From positions 339,233 through 403,232 of the forward strand of contig NZ_BMJB01000002.1 of the NCBI RefSeq assembly GCF_014642855.1: 64,000 nucleotides of DNA, written 5' to 3'. The notes below the pieces were generated by a model. It was not told the origin of the DNA. It saw nothing but the letters and a program-made list of their open reading frames with translations, and did no database searches. Shown here one piece after another: positions 8,884 to 16,723 of the stretch (positions within the stretch are counted from its first letter, which is position 1; each line of letters begins with the position of its first letter). A program made the position numbers and the translations under genes. The stretch is from Edaphobacter acidisoli. Its GTDB lineage: Bacteria > Acidobacteriota > Terriglobia > Terriglobales > Acidobacteriaceae.

Positions 8884-8936
8884 AATGATTCAAAGTTTAG
8901 CATCGGTCATGCGGTGAATAATTGCACTGGCCGACG

Positions 8937-10214
8937 CTAGACCCATTCACCCTTTCGCATCAGCGGCTCGGCGGTTCCATCCGCACGAATGCCATCTACA
9001 TCCATTGATCCTGAGCCGATCATCCAGTCCACGTGGATCAGACTGGAGTTTGCGCCATGAGCAGCCAATTCGTCGGTGCTCATTTTATCGCCACCGATTA
9101 GACAGGTTGAATATGCCTGACCCAGAGCAATGTGGCTCGCAGCATTCTCATCGAACAGCGTGTTCCAGTAGAGCAGGCCGCTCTGAGCAATTGGTGAGCC
9201 ATGCGGCACCAGAGCTACCTCGCCTAGCCTGCGCGCCCCATCGTCCGCGCTGATTAGGCGATTCAACGCATCTTCTCCTGCTGTGGCCGTTGCTTCGACG
9301 ATCTTTCCATTTTCAAATCGCACGACAATGTTTTCAATCAATGTTCCCTGGTGCGAGAGCGGCTTCGACGCGCGCACTCTGCCGTTCACGCGGTCTTTAT
9401 GCGGAGTTGTAAAGCACTCCTCGGTAGGAATGTTTGGCTGGCAATAAACTCCGTTTCCGGCAGTCGTGCCACCCCCAGCCCATAGATGGTCATCCGCAAG
9501 CCCAACCGTAAGATCTGTGGCACCATCTTGCGATTTAAAGTGCAGCGCCGAATAGCGTTTCGCATTCAGCATCTCGACGCGTTTCTTCAGACGTTCGCCG
9601 TGTGTACGCCACTCAGCGACAGGATCGTCAACAGCAATGCGCGATGATACAAAAATGGCATCCCAGAGCTTTGCCATGGCAATGTTTTCGGGATCGTTTG
9701 GGAACACGAGCTTTGCCCACTCCGGAGTCGCGCAGGCCACAATTGTCCAATTGATCTCGTGACGCGTGATGAGTTCCATCGCGGGCTTGCTCGCCTTCGA
9801 CATCGCTACATTTGCGCGTGCAACTTTCGCCGGGTCTTGCTTTGAGAGAAGCGCTGGATTCGCGCCAGCAATCGCCAGTCGCGCCGCTCCGCTTCTGAAG
9901 CCGTTGGCAATACCGTCCTGCAACCACACGGGAGCGAAATCAAAGCTCGCATCCTGTGCATGCTCGTAACGCGCGAGCACGCTAGGATCGTCTGAATAGA
10001 ATGTCGTCACCAGCAGCGCTCCAGCCTTGTACGCGTGCCCAGTAATGCGCCGTACCAGCGGCAGCGCTTCGATGGGGGCAGACATAATCAGTTCTTGCCC
10101 CGAGCGCAAACCCAGGCCAACTTTCACTGCAACTTCGGCTAGTCGATCCAGCTTCTCTTCGAAGGTCAACTCGGCAAACTTCGTCTTTATCGCGACTGCT
10201 TCCATTACGCTCAT
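8937..10214 (-). CDS. M29-family aminopeptidase
   Basis: A 425-residue metallo-aminopeptidase of the M29 (AmpS/PepS/thermophilic aminopeptidase) family. These are two-metal cytosolic enzymes that release N-terminal amino acids. Probable ligands lie in NIPTEECFTTPHKD, LGEVALVPHGSPIAQ and LIHVDWMIGSGSMDVDG. There is no signal peptide. It sits between dapB and dapA in the lysine cluster, 18 bp downstream of dapB. M29 peptidases are not required for the pathway, so its place here is of interest. The alternative start MEAVAIKTKF is four codons in. Confidence 0.9.
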   Translation of the reverse strand: MSVMEAVAIKTKFAELTFEEKLDRLAEVAVKVGLGLRSGQELIMSAPIEALPLVRRITGHAYKAGALLVTTFYSDDPSVLARYEHAQDASFDFAPVWLQDGIANGFRSGAARLAIAGANPALLSKQDPAKVARANVAMSKASKPAMELITRHEINWTIVACATPEWAKLVFPNDPENIAMAKLWDAIFVSSRIAVDDPVAEWRTHGERLKKRVEMLNAKRYSALHFKSQDGATDLTVGLADDHLWAGGGTTAGNGVYCQPNIPTEECFTTPHKDRVNGRVRASKPLSHQGTLIENIVVRFENGKIVEATATAGEDALNRLISADDGARRLGEVALVPHGSPIAQSGLLYWNTLFDENAASHIALGQAYSTCLIGGDKMSTDELAAHGANSSLIHVDWMIGSGSMDVDGIRADGTAEPLMRKGEWV

Positions 10215-10232
10215 GTTCAGGTCCCCTTCGCG

Positions 10233-10916
10233 CTACATTTGAGCAAATACGTCGCGGAAGTCGTAGCATCCTGTCCGCGTCGCGAGCCACTCTGCTGCGC
10301 GCACCGCACCTTCAGCAAAGCCGCGCCGCGAAAACGCCTCATGTGTCAACACTAACTTGTCTGCTCCGCTTCTAGCGTTCAGCGTATGCAGACCCATCAC
10401 GTCTCCCTCGCGTTTTGCAGTAATCGGTACCTTGCCGCCTGTAGCCGATTCAACCGCCTCAGCAAGACTAATGGCTGTTCCTGACGGCGAATCAAGTTTG
10501 CCCACATGGTGCGATTCGTCGATAGAAAATGTGTACCCCGCGCTCTTAAGCGCCTCGCCCATCCTTTGAGCCAGTTGCAGCATGACCTGTACGCCGACGG
10601 AGAAGTTCGTTCCATAAAGCAGGCCAGCATGTTTACGCTCAGCCAAGCCGCGCATGTCGGCAAGATGCGAGTACCATCCCGTCGTGCCTACCACCATCTT
10701 CGCACCTGTCGCCAGGCAAGCGCGCATGTTGTGTATCACACCTTCGGGCGTTGTGAAGTCGATGACTACGTCGAACCCAGCCACAAATGGGGGAGTCAAC
10801 GCCCTTGCTCCGGCATTCTCCTTGGCATCCAGCACACTGACGCTGTGGCCTCGCTCCCGAGCAATCTCGGCGACCAGCTTCCCCGTCTTGCCCATTCCAA
10901 GGATCAGTACCCGCAT
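10233..10916 (-). CDS. dapB: 4-hydroxy-tetrahydrodipicolinate reductase
   Basis: NAD(P)H-dependent reductase of the lysine/DAP pathway. The nucleotide loop GMGKTGK is at residues 7-13, DFTTPEG at 53-59, and the substrate motif ESHHVGKLDSPSGTA at about 134-148, with the catalytic His pair and Lys. At 227 residues it is shorter than E. coli DapB (273), mainly in the N-terminal Rossmann part. This compact form is seen in several phyla. It lies 11 bp after lysC. Confidence 0.93.
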   Translation of the reverse strand: MRVLILGMGKTGKLVAEIARERGHSVSVLDAKENAGARALTPPFVAGFDVVIDFTTPEGVIHNMRACLATGAKMVVGTTGWYSHLADMRGLAERKHAGLLYGTNFSVGVQVMLQLAQRMGEALKSAGYTFSIDESHHVGKLDSPSGTAISLAEAVESATGGKVPITAKREGDVMGLHTLNARSGADKLVLTHEAFSRRGFAEGAVRAAEWLATRTGCYDFRDVFAQM

Positions 10917-10927
10917 GGTTCGCCTTT

Positions 10928-12361
10928 CTATGCCTTGCCTGCCACCTGCATCCTTGCCGTAACGTCGAAGACCTTCTCGTCGGGGTCGGTGAAGAACTCT
11001 TTATGCAAACTCCTCACGGCTTCTTCCACGTCTTGTTCGTCGATCATAAAGCTCATGTTGATCTCGCTGGCCCCCTGCGAGATCATCCTCAGATTGACAT
11101 GCCTTACCGCACCGAACACCCGGCCCGCGATGCCATTGTGACCACGAATATCCTCGCCTACCATGCAGATCAGAGCTTTGTTGCCCTCCATCTTTACATC
11201 GGCAATCTTGCCTAGCTCCTCGCAAATCTCAGGGAGTCGTTGCGTTGAGTCTACTGATAGCGAGATGCTTACCTCGCTGGTCGAGACCATGTCGATAGCG
11301 CATTTGTATTTGTCGAAGACATCGAAGACAGACTTCAGGTAGCCGTGCGTCATCAGCATCCGGCTGGCAACAATATCGATGATCGTCAGCCGCTTCTTCG
11401 CGGCAATACTCTTGAACGGGCTCGCGCACTTCACCGGTGTCGCCGTAATCTTCGTGCCTTCGTTCTCCGCATTACGCGAGTTCAGTACCCATACGGGTAT
11501 GTTTTTCTGCACTGCTGGCAAGATTGTTGCCGGATGCAACACTTTCGCGCCAAAGTAGGCAAGCTCAGCCGCCTCCTCGAAACTGATCGTCTTCACCCGC
11601 AGCGCGTCTGGGCAAATGCGAGGATCGGTAGTCATGATGCCGTTCACATCAGTCCAGATCTCAATCGCTCCAGCGTGCAATCCGCCACCAACCAGCGCTG
11701 CAGTGTAGTCACTGCCGCCACGACCCAGTGTTGTCGTAATGCCGTCTGCGTTTGAGCCAATGAAGCCGCCCATCACTGGGGTCTTTCCCTCGGCAATCAG
11801 AGGCAGTACATGCTCGTGTAGCTTTGCCTCGATCGCAACCTCTTGGGGAGCAGCCTTACCGTAGGTTGAGTCCGTAATGATGCACATGCGCGCATCCACG
11901 TGTGCGCCATCCAATCCGCGCTGCTCAAACGCTGCCGCAACCATCCGACTTGAAAGTCGCTCGCCGAAGCTAACAACTAGATCGTTTGTCCGAGCCGTTA
12001 GTTCCCCAACCGCCGCGATGCCGCGCAGCAGATCATCCAGCGCATCGAACTCCAGATGAATTGTAGGATGCAGACGCGACGCGCGCTCCTCATCCAGCAG
12101 ATCCGCGGCTGTGTCGATGTGCCGGTGCCGCAGCCGCGCACTGATGGCCAAAGCCCCAGCCTTATCGTCGCGTCCAGCGGCAGCCGCAGCTGCAATCAGA
12201 TGGTCGGTGACCTTCGCCATAGCTGAGACGACTACCACCGCATTCAATCCGCGCTTACGTCGCCCAGCAACAATCGCGGCTGTGCGCTCCATGGCAACGG
12301 CGTCTTCGACGGATGTGCCGCCGAATTTCATCACTACTAGATTCTCTCTCGCGATGCTCAA
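10928..12361 (-). CDS. lysC: Aspartate kinase (ACT-domain regulated)
   Basis: Phosphorylates aspartate at the head of the lysine/threonine/methionine pathway. KFGGTSV opens the kinase domain at residues 12-18. The C-terminal half holds two ACT domains, with IDIVASRMLMTHGYLKSVFDVF and MVSTSEVSISLSVD at the first, so feedback control by amino acids is expected. I place the start at TTG 12361, which overlaps the asd stop by four bases (TTGA) and gives 477 residues. ATG 12331 would give 467. The frame stays open further upstream inside asd, but that part is an overlap artefact. Confidence 0.93.
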   Translation of the reverse strand: MSIARENLVVMKFGGTSVEDAVAMERTAAIVAGRRKRGLNAVVVVSAMAKVTDHLIAAAAAAGRDDKAGALAISARLRHRHIDTAADLLDEERASRLHPTIHLEFDALDDLLRGIAAVGELTARTNDLVVSFGERLSSRMVAAAFEQRGLDGAHVDARMCIITDSTYGKAAPQEVAIEAKLHEHVLPLIAEGKTPVMGGFIGSNADGITTTLGRGGSDYTAALVGGGLHAGAIEIWTDVNGIMTTDPRICPDALRVKTISFEEAAELAYFGAKVLHPATILPAVQKNIPVWVLNSRNAENEGTKITATPVKCASPFKSIAAKKRLTIIDIVASRMLMTHGYLKSVFDVFDKYKCAIDMVSTSEVSISLSVDSTQRLPEICEELGKIADVKMEGNKALICMVGEDIRGHNGIAGRVFGAVRHVNLRMISQGASEINMSFMIDEQDVEEAVRSLHKEFFTDPDEKVFDVTARMQVAGKA

Positions 12362-13467
12362 GCCATCACCGCCTGTAGCTTCGCTTCTGTATTCACAGGC
12401 ACGCCCAGCTTGTTCAACTGCCCAGTCCGCGCTAGTACTTCGGCATTCAGCAGGGCAGCCCCAGCTGCTCCGCGGATTGTGTTGTGCGAGAGCACGACAA
12501 ACTTCCAGTCCAGCAGGCTGCACTCACGCAGCCGCCCGACGGTAGCGGTCATGCCGCGCCCACGCATCCTGTCCAGTCGCGGCTGAGGACGATCGACCGC
12601 GTCATCATACTCAACTGGCTGGTCAGGGGCCGTAGGCAGGTGTTGTCCTGACAGCGGTGCAAACTCACGCCAAGCCGCAAGTATTTCTTCACGCGTCGCC
12701 TTTTTGCGCAGCTTCACACTCACACACTCTGTATGCCCATCTTCCACGGCCACTCTGTTGCAGTGTGCGCTCACCTTCGCGTCGAGCATCTTGATGGAAC
12801 TGCCGTCGACTTTGCCCAGCAGTTTGCCCACCTCTTCCTGCATCTTCTCTTCTTCGTTCTTGATAAATGGAACAACATTGCCCAGAATGTCCAGTGACGG
12901 CACGCCCGGATAGCCTGCCCCGCTGACTGCTTGCATCGTAGAGACAAACAGTCCCTCAATCCCAAAGCGCTCCTCGAGTGGCTTCAGCGCCAGCACAAGA
13001 CCGATCGCACTGCAATTCGGATTCGTGACGATATACCCGCCGCGCTGTTTCCGCCAGCTCTGTGCGTTAATCAAAGCCAAGTGGTCTGCGTTCACCTCGG
13101 GTACCACGAGCGGTACATCTGCGGCCATACGGAACGCACTCGAGTTCGAGATGACTGCGCAGCCTGCGGCAGCAAACTTCGGCTCCAACTCGCGCGCAAT
13201 ATCTGCGTCGAGAGCGGCAAAGATAATCTTCGGTAACTCGCCCGTGCATCCTTCGGGCACATTCGGCTGCACTGTCATGGCGGCAATATGCTTCGGCAGC
13301 GGAGTGTCCAGTTTCCACTTGCAGGCTTCGCCATACGCTTTGCCGGCACTGCGATCGCTCGCCGCCAGCCACGCAATCTCAAACCACGGGTGATTGCTCA
13401 GAAGTTGAATGAAACGCTGTCCGACCATGCCGGTAGCGCCAAGAATCCCAACCTTACGCCGTTCCAT
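12358..13467 (-). CDS. asd: Aspartate-semialdehyde dehydrogenase
   Basis: NADPH-dependent reduction of aspartyl phosphate to aspartate semialdehyde. The 369-residue protein belongs to the archaeal/fungal-type Asd branch. GATGMVGQ at residues 10-17 binds NADP, and the active-site Cys is C152 in TNPNCSAIG. I prefer ATG 13467 (MERRKVGILGATG) over GTG 13491, which would add eight residues. It is the first gene of the lysine operon, and its end is coupled to lysC. Confidence 0.94.
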   Translation of the reverse strand: MERRKVGILGATGMVGQRFIQLLSNHPWFEIAWLAASDRSAGKAYGEACKWKLDTPLPKHIAAMTVQPNVPEGCTGELPKIIFAALDADIARELEPKFAAAGCAVISNSSAFRMAADVPLVVPEVNADHLALINAQSWRKQRGGYIVTNPNCSAIGLVLALKPLEERFGIEGLFVSTMQAVSGAGYPGVPSLDILGNVVPFIKNEEEKMQEEVGKLLGKVDGSSIKMLDAKVSAHCNRVAVEDGHTECVSVKLRKKATREEILAAWREFAPLSGQHLPTAPDQPVEYDDAVDRPQPRLDRMRGRGMTATVGRLRECSLLDWKFVVLSHNTIRGAAGAALLNAEVLARTGQLNKLGVPVNTEAKLQAVMA

Positions 13468-13578
13468 ATCTTTTAAGAATAACCGACCCACCCGAAACAG
13501 TCACATCCCTAGATCATGGCGCTGCGAATGATTCGCTATTCAATCTGGGCAGGGCCTAGAGGTTTTCGCAGCTTATGT

Positions 13579-13932
13579 TTAGCGATATCGTCGATGAGTT
13601 ATCTTGTGCCCACCGCCTGCCCACACCAACAGTGCCACTATCAAGTGGATCACAAACCACAGGCTCAGTCCCTGATCGACGTAAATCAGAAACATTATCA
13701 GCACTCTGGGTAGAAATATGCCGAACAGCAGCGGAATGATGCCGTGAAGATGGAAGGGAACCAATCCGCCTTGAAACCAGGCAACGATCAATGCAATGCG
13801 AGGCAGAAATAGTGCAAATACCAAGAACCAAAGCGGCAGTTGATGCGTTGCGAGCGAGAGCGAGATCGTAAATTGTCGCTCTACCAGGCCAAGAAACGCT
13901 GTTCCGCTGCTCAGAAGTGCCGCAACCATCAT
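13579..13932 (-). CDS. Hypothetical membrane protein
   Basis: A 117-residue hydrophobic protein with about three to four membrane spans (segments around 30-52, 58-82 and 88-108). It has a short basic C-terminal tail (HKITHRRYR). No family recognised. It starts 10 bp after the end of the cupredoxin-like lipoprotein gene on the same strand, so the two probably form one transcript. Confidence 0.65.
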   Translation of the reverse strand: MMVAALLSSGTAFLGLVERQFTISLSLATHQLPLWFLVFALFLPRIALIVAWFQGGLVPFHLHGIIPLLFGIFLPRVLIMFLIYVDQGLSLWFVIHLIVALLVWAGGGHKITHRRYR

Positions 13933-13942
13933 ACGAATCTCC

Positions 13943-14740
13943 TTACTTCATCAAATAAGTAAAGTCCGCTTTCGTGGTCTTCTGAGGAGCGACCGTGACC
14001 GTCATCGTCTGCTCGCCCAGCTTTTCGTGAACTGCTGCCAAAGTATACGTCCCCGCCGGCAGCCCTTTGATCTCAAAATGCCCATCAGCATCCGACACTG
14101 CATAATAAGGCGTCGCAGACACATTGATGAACGCGTTCATCCAAGGGTGATTGTTGCAGCGTACCGGCATCATCGCCTCGGGTTTGTCGAAGATTTTGCT
14201 GTCGGGCACTCCGTTCGCTCCCTGGGATATGTCTACAGTGGAATTGCCCTGCACATTCGGCATGATGTGGATGTTGTGCATGGTTCCGTCGGAGTTCTTG
14301 AACTCAACTGGCTCACCCTGCATCACTGCGATTACGTGAGGAACATATTTGCAGCCAATCTGGTCCAGCACCACAGGTACTGTGTTCGTTGCAGGCTGGG
14401 CCATCGCGGCTGCCGGGCCATCCTTGATGTAGATATAGACATTGGCCAGCTTGCCATCGTGGACTACGTATTGTTCGGCATAATTGTCGCCGCCCGTCAT
14501 CGCACACACCGGATCCTGACTCATGTCAATCTTTAGCCGCTCCGGTGGTTTGCCCGTAAAGTGGATAGTTCCGCTTAGCGAGCCCAGAGTAGCTGGATCC
14601 AGTGGCGCAATTGCTTCAGATGCCTGCTGGGCCGGCTTGACGTTTTCTGTGGCTGGATTGCCAGCTTTCTTCTTGCATCCCGCGAACCCAAACACCATGC
14701 CTGCTGCTACAACCCAGCCCAGATACCGCTTCATCACCAC
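13943..14740 (-). CDS. Cupredoxin-like lipoprotein with carboxypeptidase-regulatory-like domain
   Basis: A 265-residue exported lipoprotein: an N-terminal hydrophobic segment ends in the lipobox FAGC with Cys22. Residues about 140-205 resemble a type-1 copper (plastocyanin/cupredoxin) fold, with ligand candidates H155 (TMHNIH), C195, H198 and M201 (RCNNHPWM). Residues about 205-263 (YYAVSDADGHFEIKGLPAGT) look like a CarboxypepD_reg-like beta-sandwich. It may be an electron carrier or copper-binding surface protein. Such proteins are common in Acidobacteriota, often near respiratory genes; none is adjacent here except a small membrane protein. Confidence 0.8.
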   Translation of the reverse strand: MVMKRYLGWVVAAGMVFGFAGCKKKAGNPATENVKPAQQASEAIAPLDPATLGSLSGTIHFTGKPPERLKIDMSQDPVCAMTGGDNYAEQYVVHDGKLANVYIYIKDGPAAAMAQPATNTVPVVLDQIGCKYVPHVIAVMQGEPVEFKNSDGTMHNIHIMPNVQGNSTVDISQGANGVPDSKIFDKPEAMMPVRCNNHPWMNAFINVSATPYYAVSDADGHFEIKGLPAGTYTLAAVHEKLGEQTMTVTVAPQKTTKADFTYLMK

Positions 14741-14758
14741 TCCTGTTCTCTGTGTTAA

Positions 14759-15775
14759 TCAACCCATCGCCGCAATAACTGCATCGGCGAACTCCTTCGT
14801 TCCGCTTGTGCCGCCGACATCCTTCGTCAGCGTCTTGCCCTCGCGGTAAACCTGCTCCAGTGCCGTCTGAATCTTCTCTGCCGTTGGCCCTTCGTTAATG
14901 TGATGCAGCATCAACACTGCACTTTGCAGAAGGGCAGTGGGGTTGGCGAGATTCTTCCCCGCAATGTCGGGGGCCGATCCATGCACTGCCTCAAAGATCG
15001 CGCATTCTGTCCCCAGGTTTGCTCCCGGAACCAGTCCCAGTCCACCCACAAACGCGCTGCACAGGTCGCTGATGATGTCGCCGTACAGGTTTTCTGTCAG
15101 AAGAATGTCGTACTGGTAAGGATTCATCACCAACTGCATACAGGCATTGTCCACAATATGCTCGGCATACAGTATCTCCGGGAAGCCTTCGGCTACTGCT
15201 CGACAGCAGCGCAGAAATAGCCCATCCGACAGCTTCATGATGTTCGCCTTGTGGATTGAGTGAACCTTCCTGCGGCCATGTTTGCGCGCATAGTCAAACG
15301 CAAACTGCGCAATCCTTGTCGAGCCTTTCTCCGTGATGATCTTCAACGCCTGCACCACGCCCGGCACGACTACATGTTCAAGGCCTGCATATAGGTCCTC
15401 CATGTTCTCGCGCACGATAATCAGGTCAATATCTGGATACTTCGTCTTCAACCCTGGCAGGCTCTTCACGGGGCGAAAGTTCGCAAACAGTTCAAATTTC
15501 TGCCGCAGCGTCACGTTGATGGAGGTGAACCCGCCTCCCACTGGCGTCGTCACCGGCCCCTTTAGCGCTACGCGCGTTGCTTCAATCGACTCGTATAGCG
15601 CCTTTGGGATGTATTCGCCTGTCTTTTCGAATGCCTCCGCACCCGCATTATGAGTGTGCCATTCGAACTTCACCCTAGTGGCCGCGCCTGCGGTTTCCAC
15701 AATCTTAACTACTGCACCTGAAACCTCAGGCCCTATCCCATCGCCGGGAATCAACGTAATTTTGTGTGTCGTCAT
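14759..15775 (-). CDS. Isocitrate/isopropylmalate dehydrogenase family (probable NAD-type isocitrate dehydrogenase)
   Basis: A 338-residue beta-decarboxylating dehydrogenase with LIPGDGIGPEV at the start. The metal/substrate segments VRENMEDLYAGLEH and LTENLYGDIISDLCSAFVGG are present, and FEAVHGSAPDIAGKNLANPTA lies near the end. Its length and the NxENxxDLYxGxE-type motif resemble IDH3-like NAD-dependent isocitrate dehydrogenases more than LeuB, whose phosphorylation-loop residues differ. Homoisocitrate or tartrate dehydrogenase activity cannot be excluded. It follows nrdR by 14 bp on the minus strand. Confidence 0.85.
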   Translation of the reverse strand: MTTHKITLIPGDGIGPEVSGAVVKIVETAGAATRVKFEWHTHNAGAEAFEKTGEYIPKALYESIEATRVALKGPVTTPVGGGFTSINVTLRQKFELFANFRPVKSLPGLKTKYPDIDLIIVRENMEDLYAGLEHVVVPGVVQALKIITEKGSTRIAQFAFDYARKHGRRKVHSIHKANIMKLSDGLFLRCCRAVAEGFPEILYAEHIVDNACMQLVMNPYQYDILLTENLYGDIISDLCSAFVGGLGLVPGANLGTECAIFEAVHGSAPDIAGKNLANPTALLQSAVLMLHHINEGPTAEKIQTALEQVYREGKTLTKDVGGTSGTKEFADAVIAAMG

Positions 15776-15789
15776 CGTTGCCTTTACTG

Positions 15790-16266
15790 CTACTTTCGCT
15801 TCTTCGTATCTTTGCCGCCGTTCAGTAACTCTTCCAACTCGGCCTTGAACTCGCGCACATCTTTGAAGTCGCGATACACGCTTGCAAACCGTATATAAGC
15901 CACCGTGTCAATGCTCTTAAGTCGCGTCATAATCAGTTCGCCAACCTCGCTTGTCGAGCGCTCACGCTCCGGCGAATCGACCACGAAAGCTTCTGTTTCA
16001 TCGACGATCTGTTCGAGCTTCACGGCAGAAACGGGCCGTTTCTCACATGCATGAAGCAGTCCGCTCAGCACCTTCTGTCGATCAAACTTCTCCCGTCGCC
16101 CATCCTTCTTCACCACCATGTACGGAATTTCGTCGATTCGTTCGTAAGTGGTAAACCGCTTGTTGCAACCCTCGCACTCGCGCCGTCTGCGGATTGAATC
16201 CGCTTCTTTGCTCTCGCGTGAGTCAACCACTCGATCCTGGGTGAAACCACAGTAGGGACATTTCAT
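15790..16266 (-). CDS. nrdR: Transcriptional repressor of ribonucleotide reductase genes
   Basis: A 158-residue NrdR. A zinc ribbon with C3, C6, C31 and C34 (KCPYCG, CEGCNKRF) is followed by an ATP-cone domain from about residue 49 (MVVKKDGRREKFDRQK). NrdR senses ATP/dATP and represses nrd operons at NrdR boxes. No ribonucleotide reductase gene is in the window. It lies between a small membrane protein and the isocitrate-dehydrogenase-like gene. Confidence 0.96.
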   Translation of the reverse strand: MKCPYCGFTQDRVVDSRESKEADSIRRRRECEGCNKRFTTYERIDEIPYMVVKKDGRREKFDRQKVLSGLLHACEKRPVSAVKLEQIVDETEAFVVDSPERERSTSEVGELIMTRLKSIDTVAYIRFASVYRDFKDVREFKAELEELLNGGKDTKKRK

Positions 16267-16271
16267 GGGGG

Positions 16272-16700
16272 CTAGTTTGATTCTAGCAGCGCACTATCCA
16301 CCTGGCGTCGAAGCACCACCGCGTCAAATACCGCGCCAGCCACAATTGCCAGCCAATATGCAACGATGTTACGCACAGAAAAGTACCGTCCCAAGAGGAT
16401 GATTCCCGGCAGGCTGACGCGAAATGTATCAAGCCATGCCACGTGGTACAGCCTCGAAAGCTCGGTTACGGTCGCAATCGCCCCGGAGGTCAAGGCCAAT
16501 CTGGTTACGTTGCTCTGTGGCCAAGCCAGCGCAAGTACCCAGTAAATCATCGCCGCCCATAGTGCTGATCCGGCATATTTCACCACAATCCATGGCAATC
16601 CTAGCGGAGCAAATCTTGCCGTAAGGCCTGCAATGGCTGTCAGGAAGGACACGATCAGATAGATTAACCTTCGATGTCGCGAGAGGTTTTTCTGCATCAC
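16272..16700 (-). CDS. DUF2809-like small membrane protein
   Basis: A 142-residue protein with about four membrane spans (near 12-30, 38-60, 66-82 and 108-128). It contains the ELSRLYHVAWLDTFR motif typical of DUF2809 proteins; function unknown. It lies upstream of nrdR with a 5-bp gap and is probably co-transcribed. Confidence 0.75.
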   Translation of the reverse strand: MMQKNLSRHRRLIYLIVSFLTAIAGLTARFAPLGLPWIVVKYAGSALWAAMIYWVLALAWPQSNVTRLALTSGAIATVTELSRLYHVAWLDTFRVSLPGIILLGRYFSVRNIVAYWLAIVAGAVFDAVVLRRQVDSALLESN

Positions 16701-16723
16701 GCAAATATCTTCTCAGTTGGAGG

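Noticed and set aside
12362..12523. 54-codon N-terminal extension of lysC overlapping asd
   Set aside because: The extension lies wholly inside asd in another frame and lacks aspartate-kinase similarity; the family start is at KFGGTSV, just after the TTG/ATG near 12361-12331.
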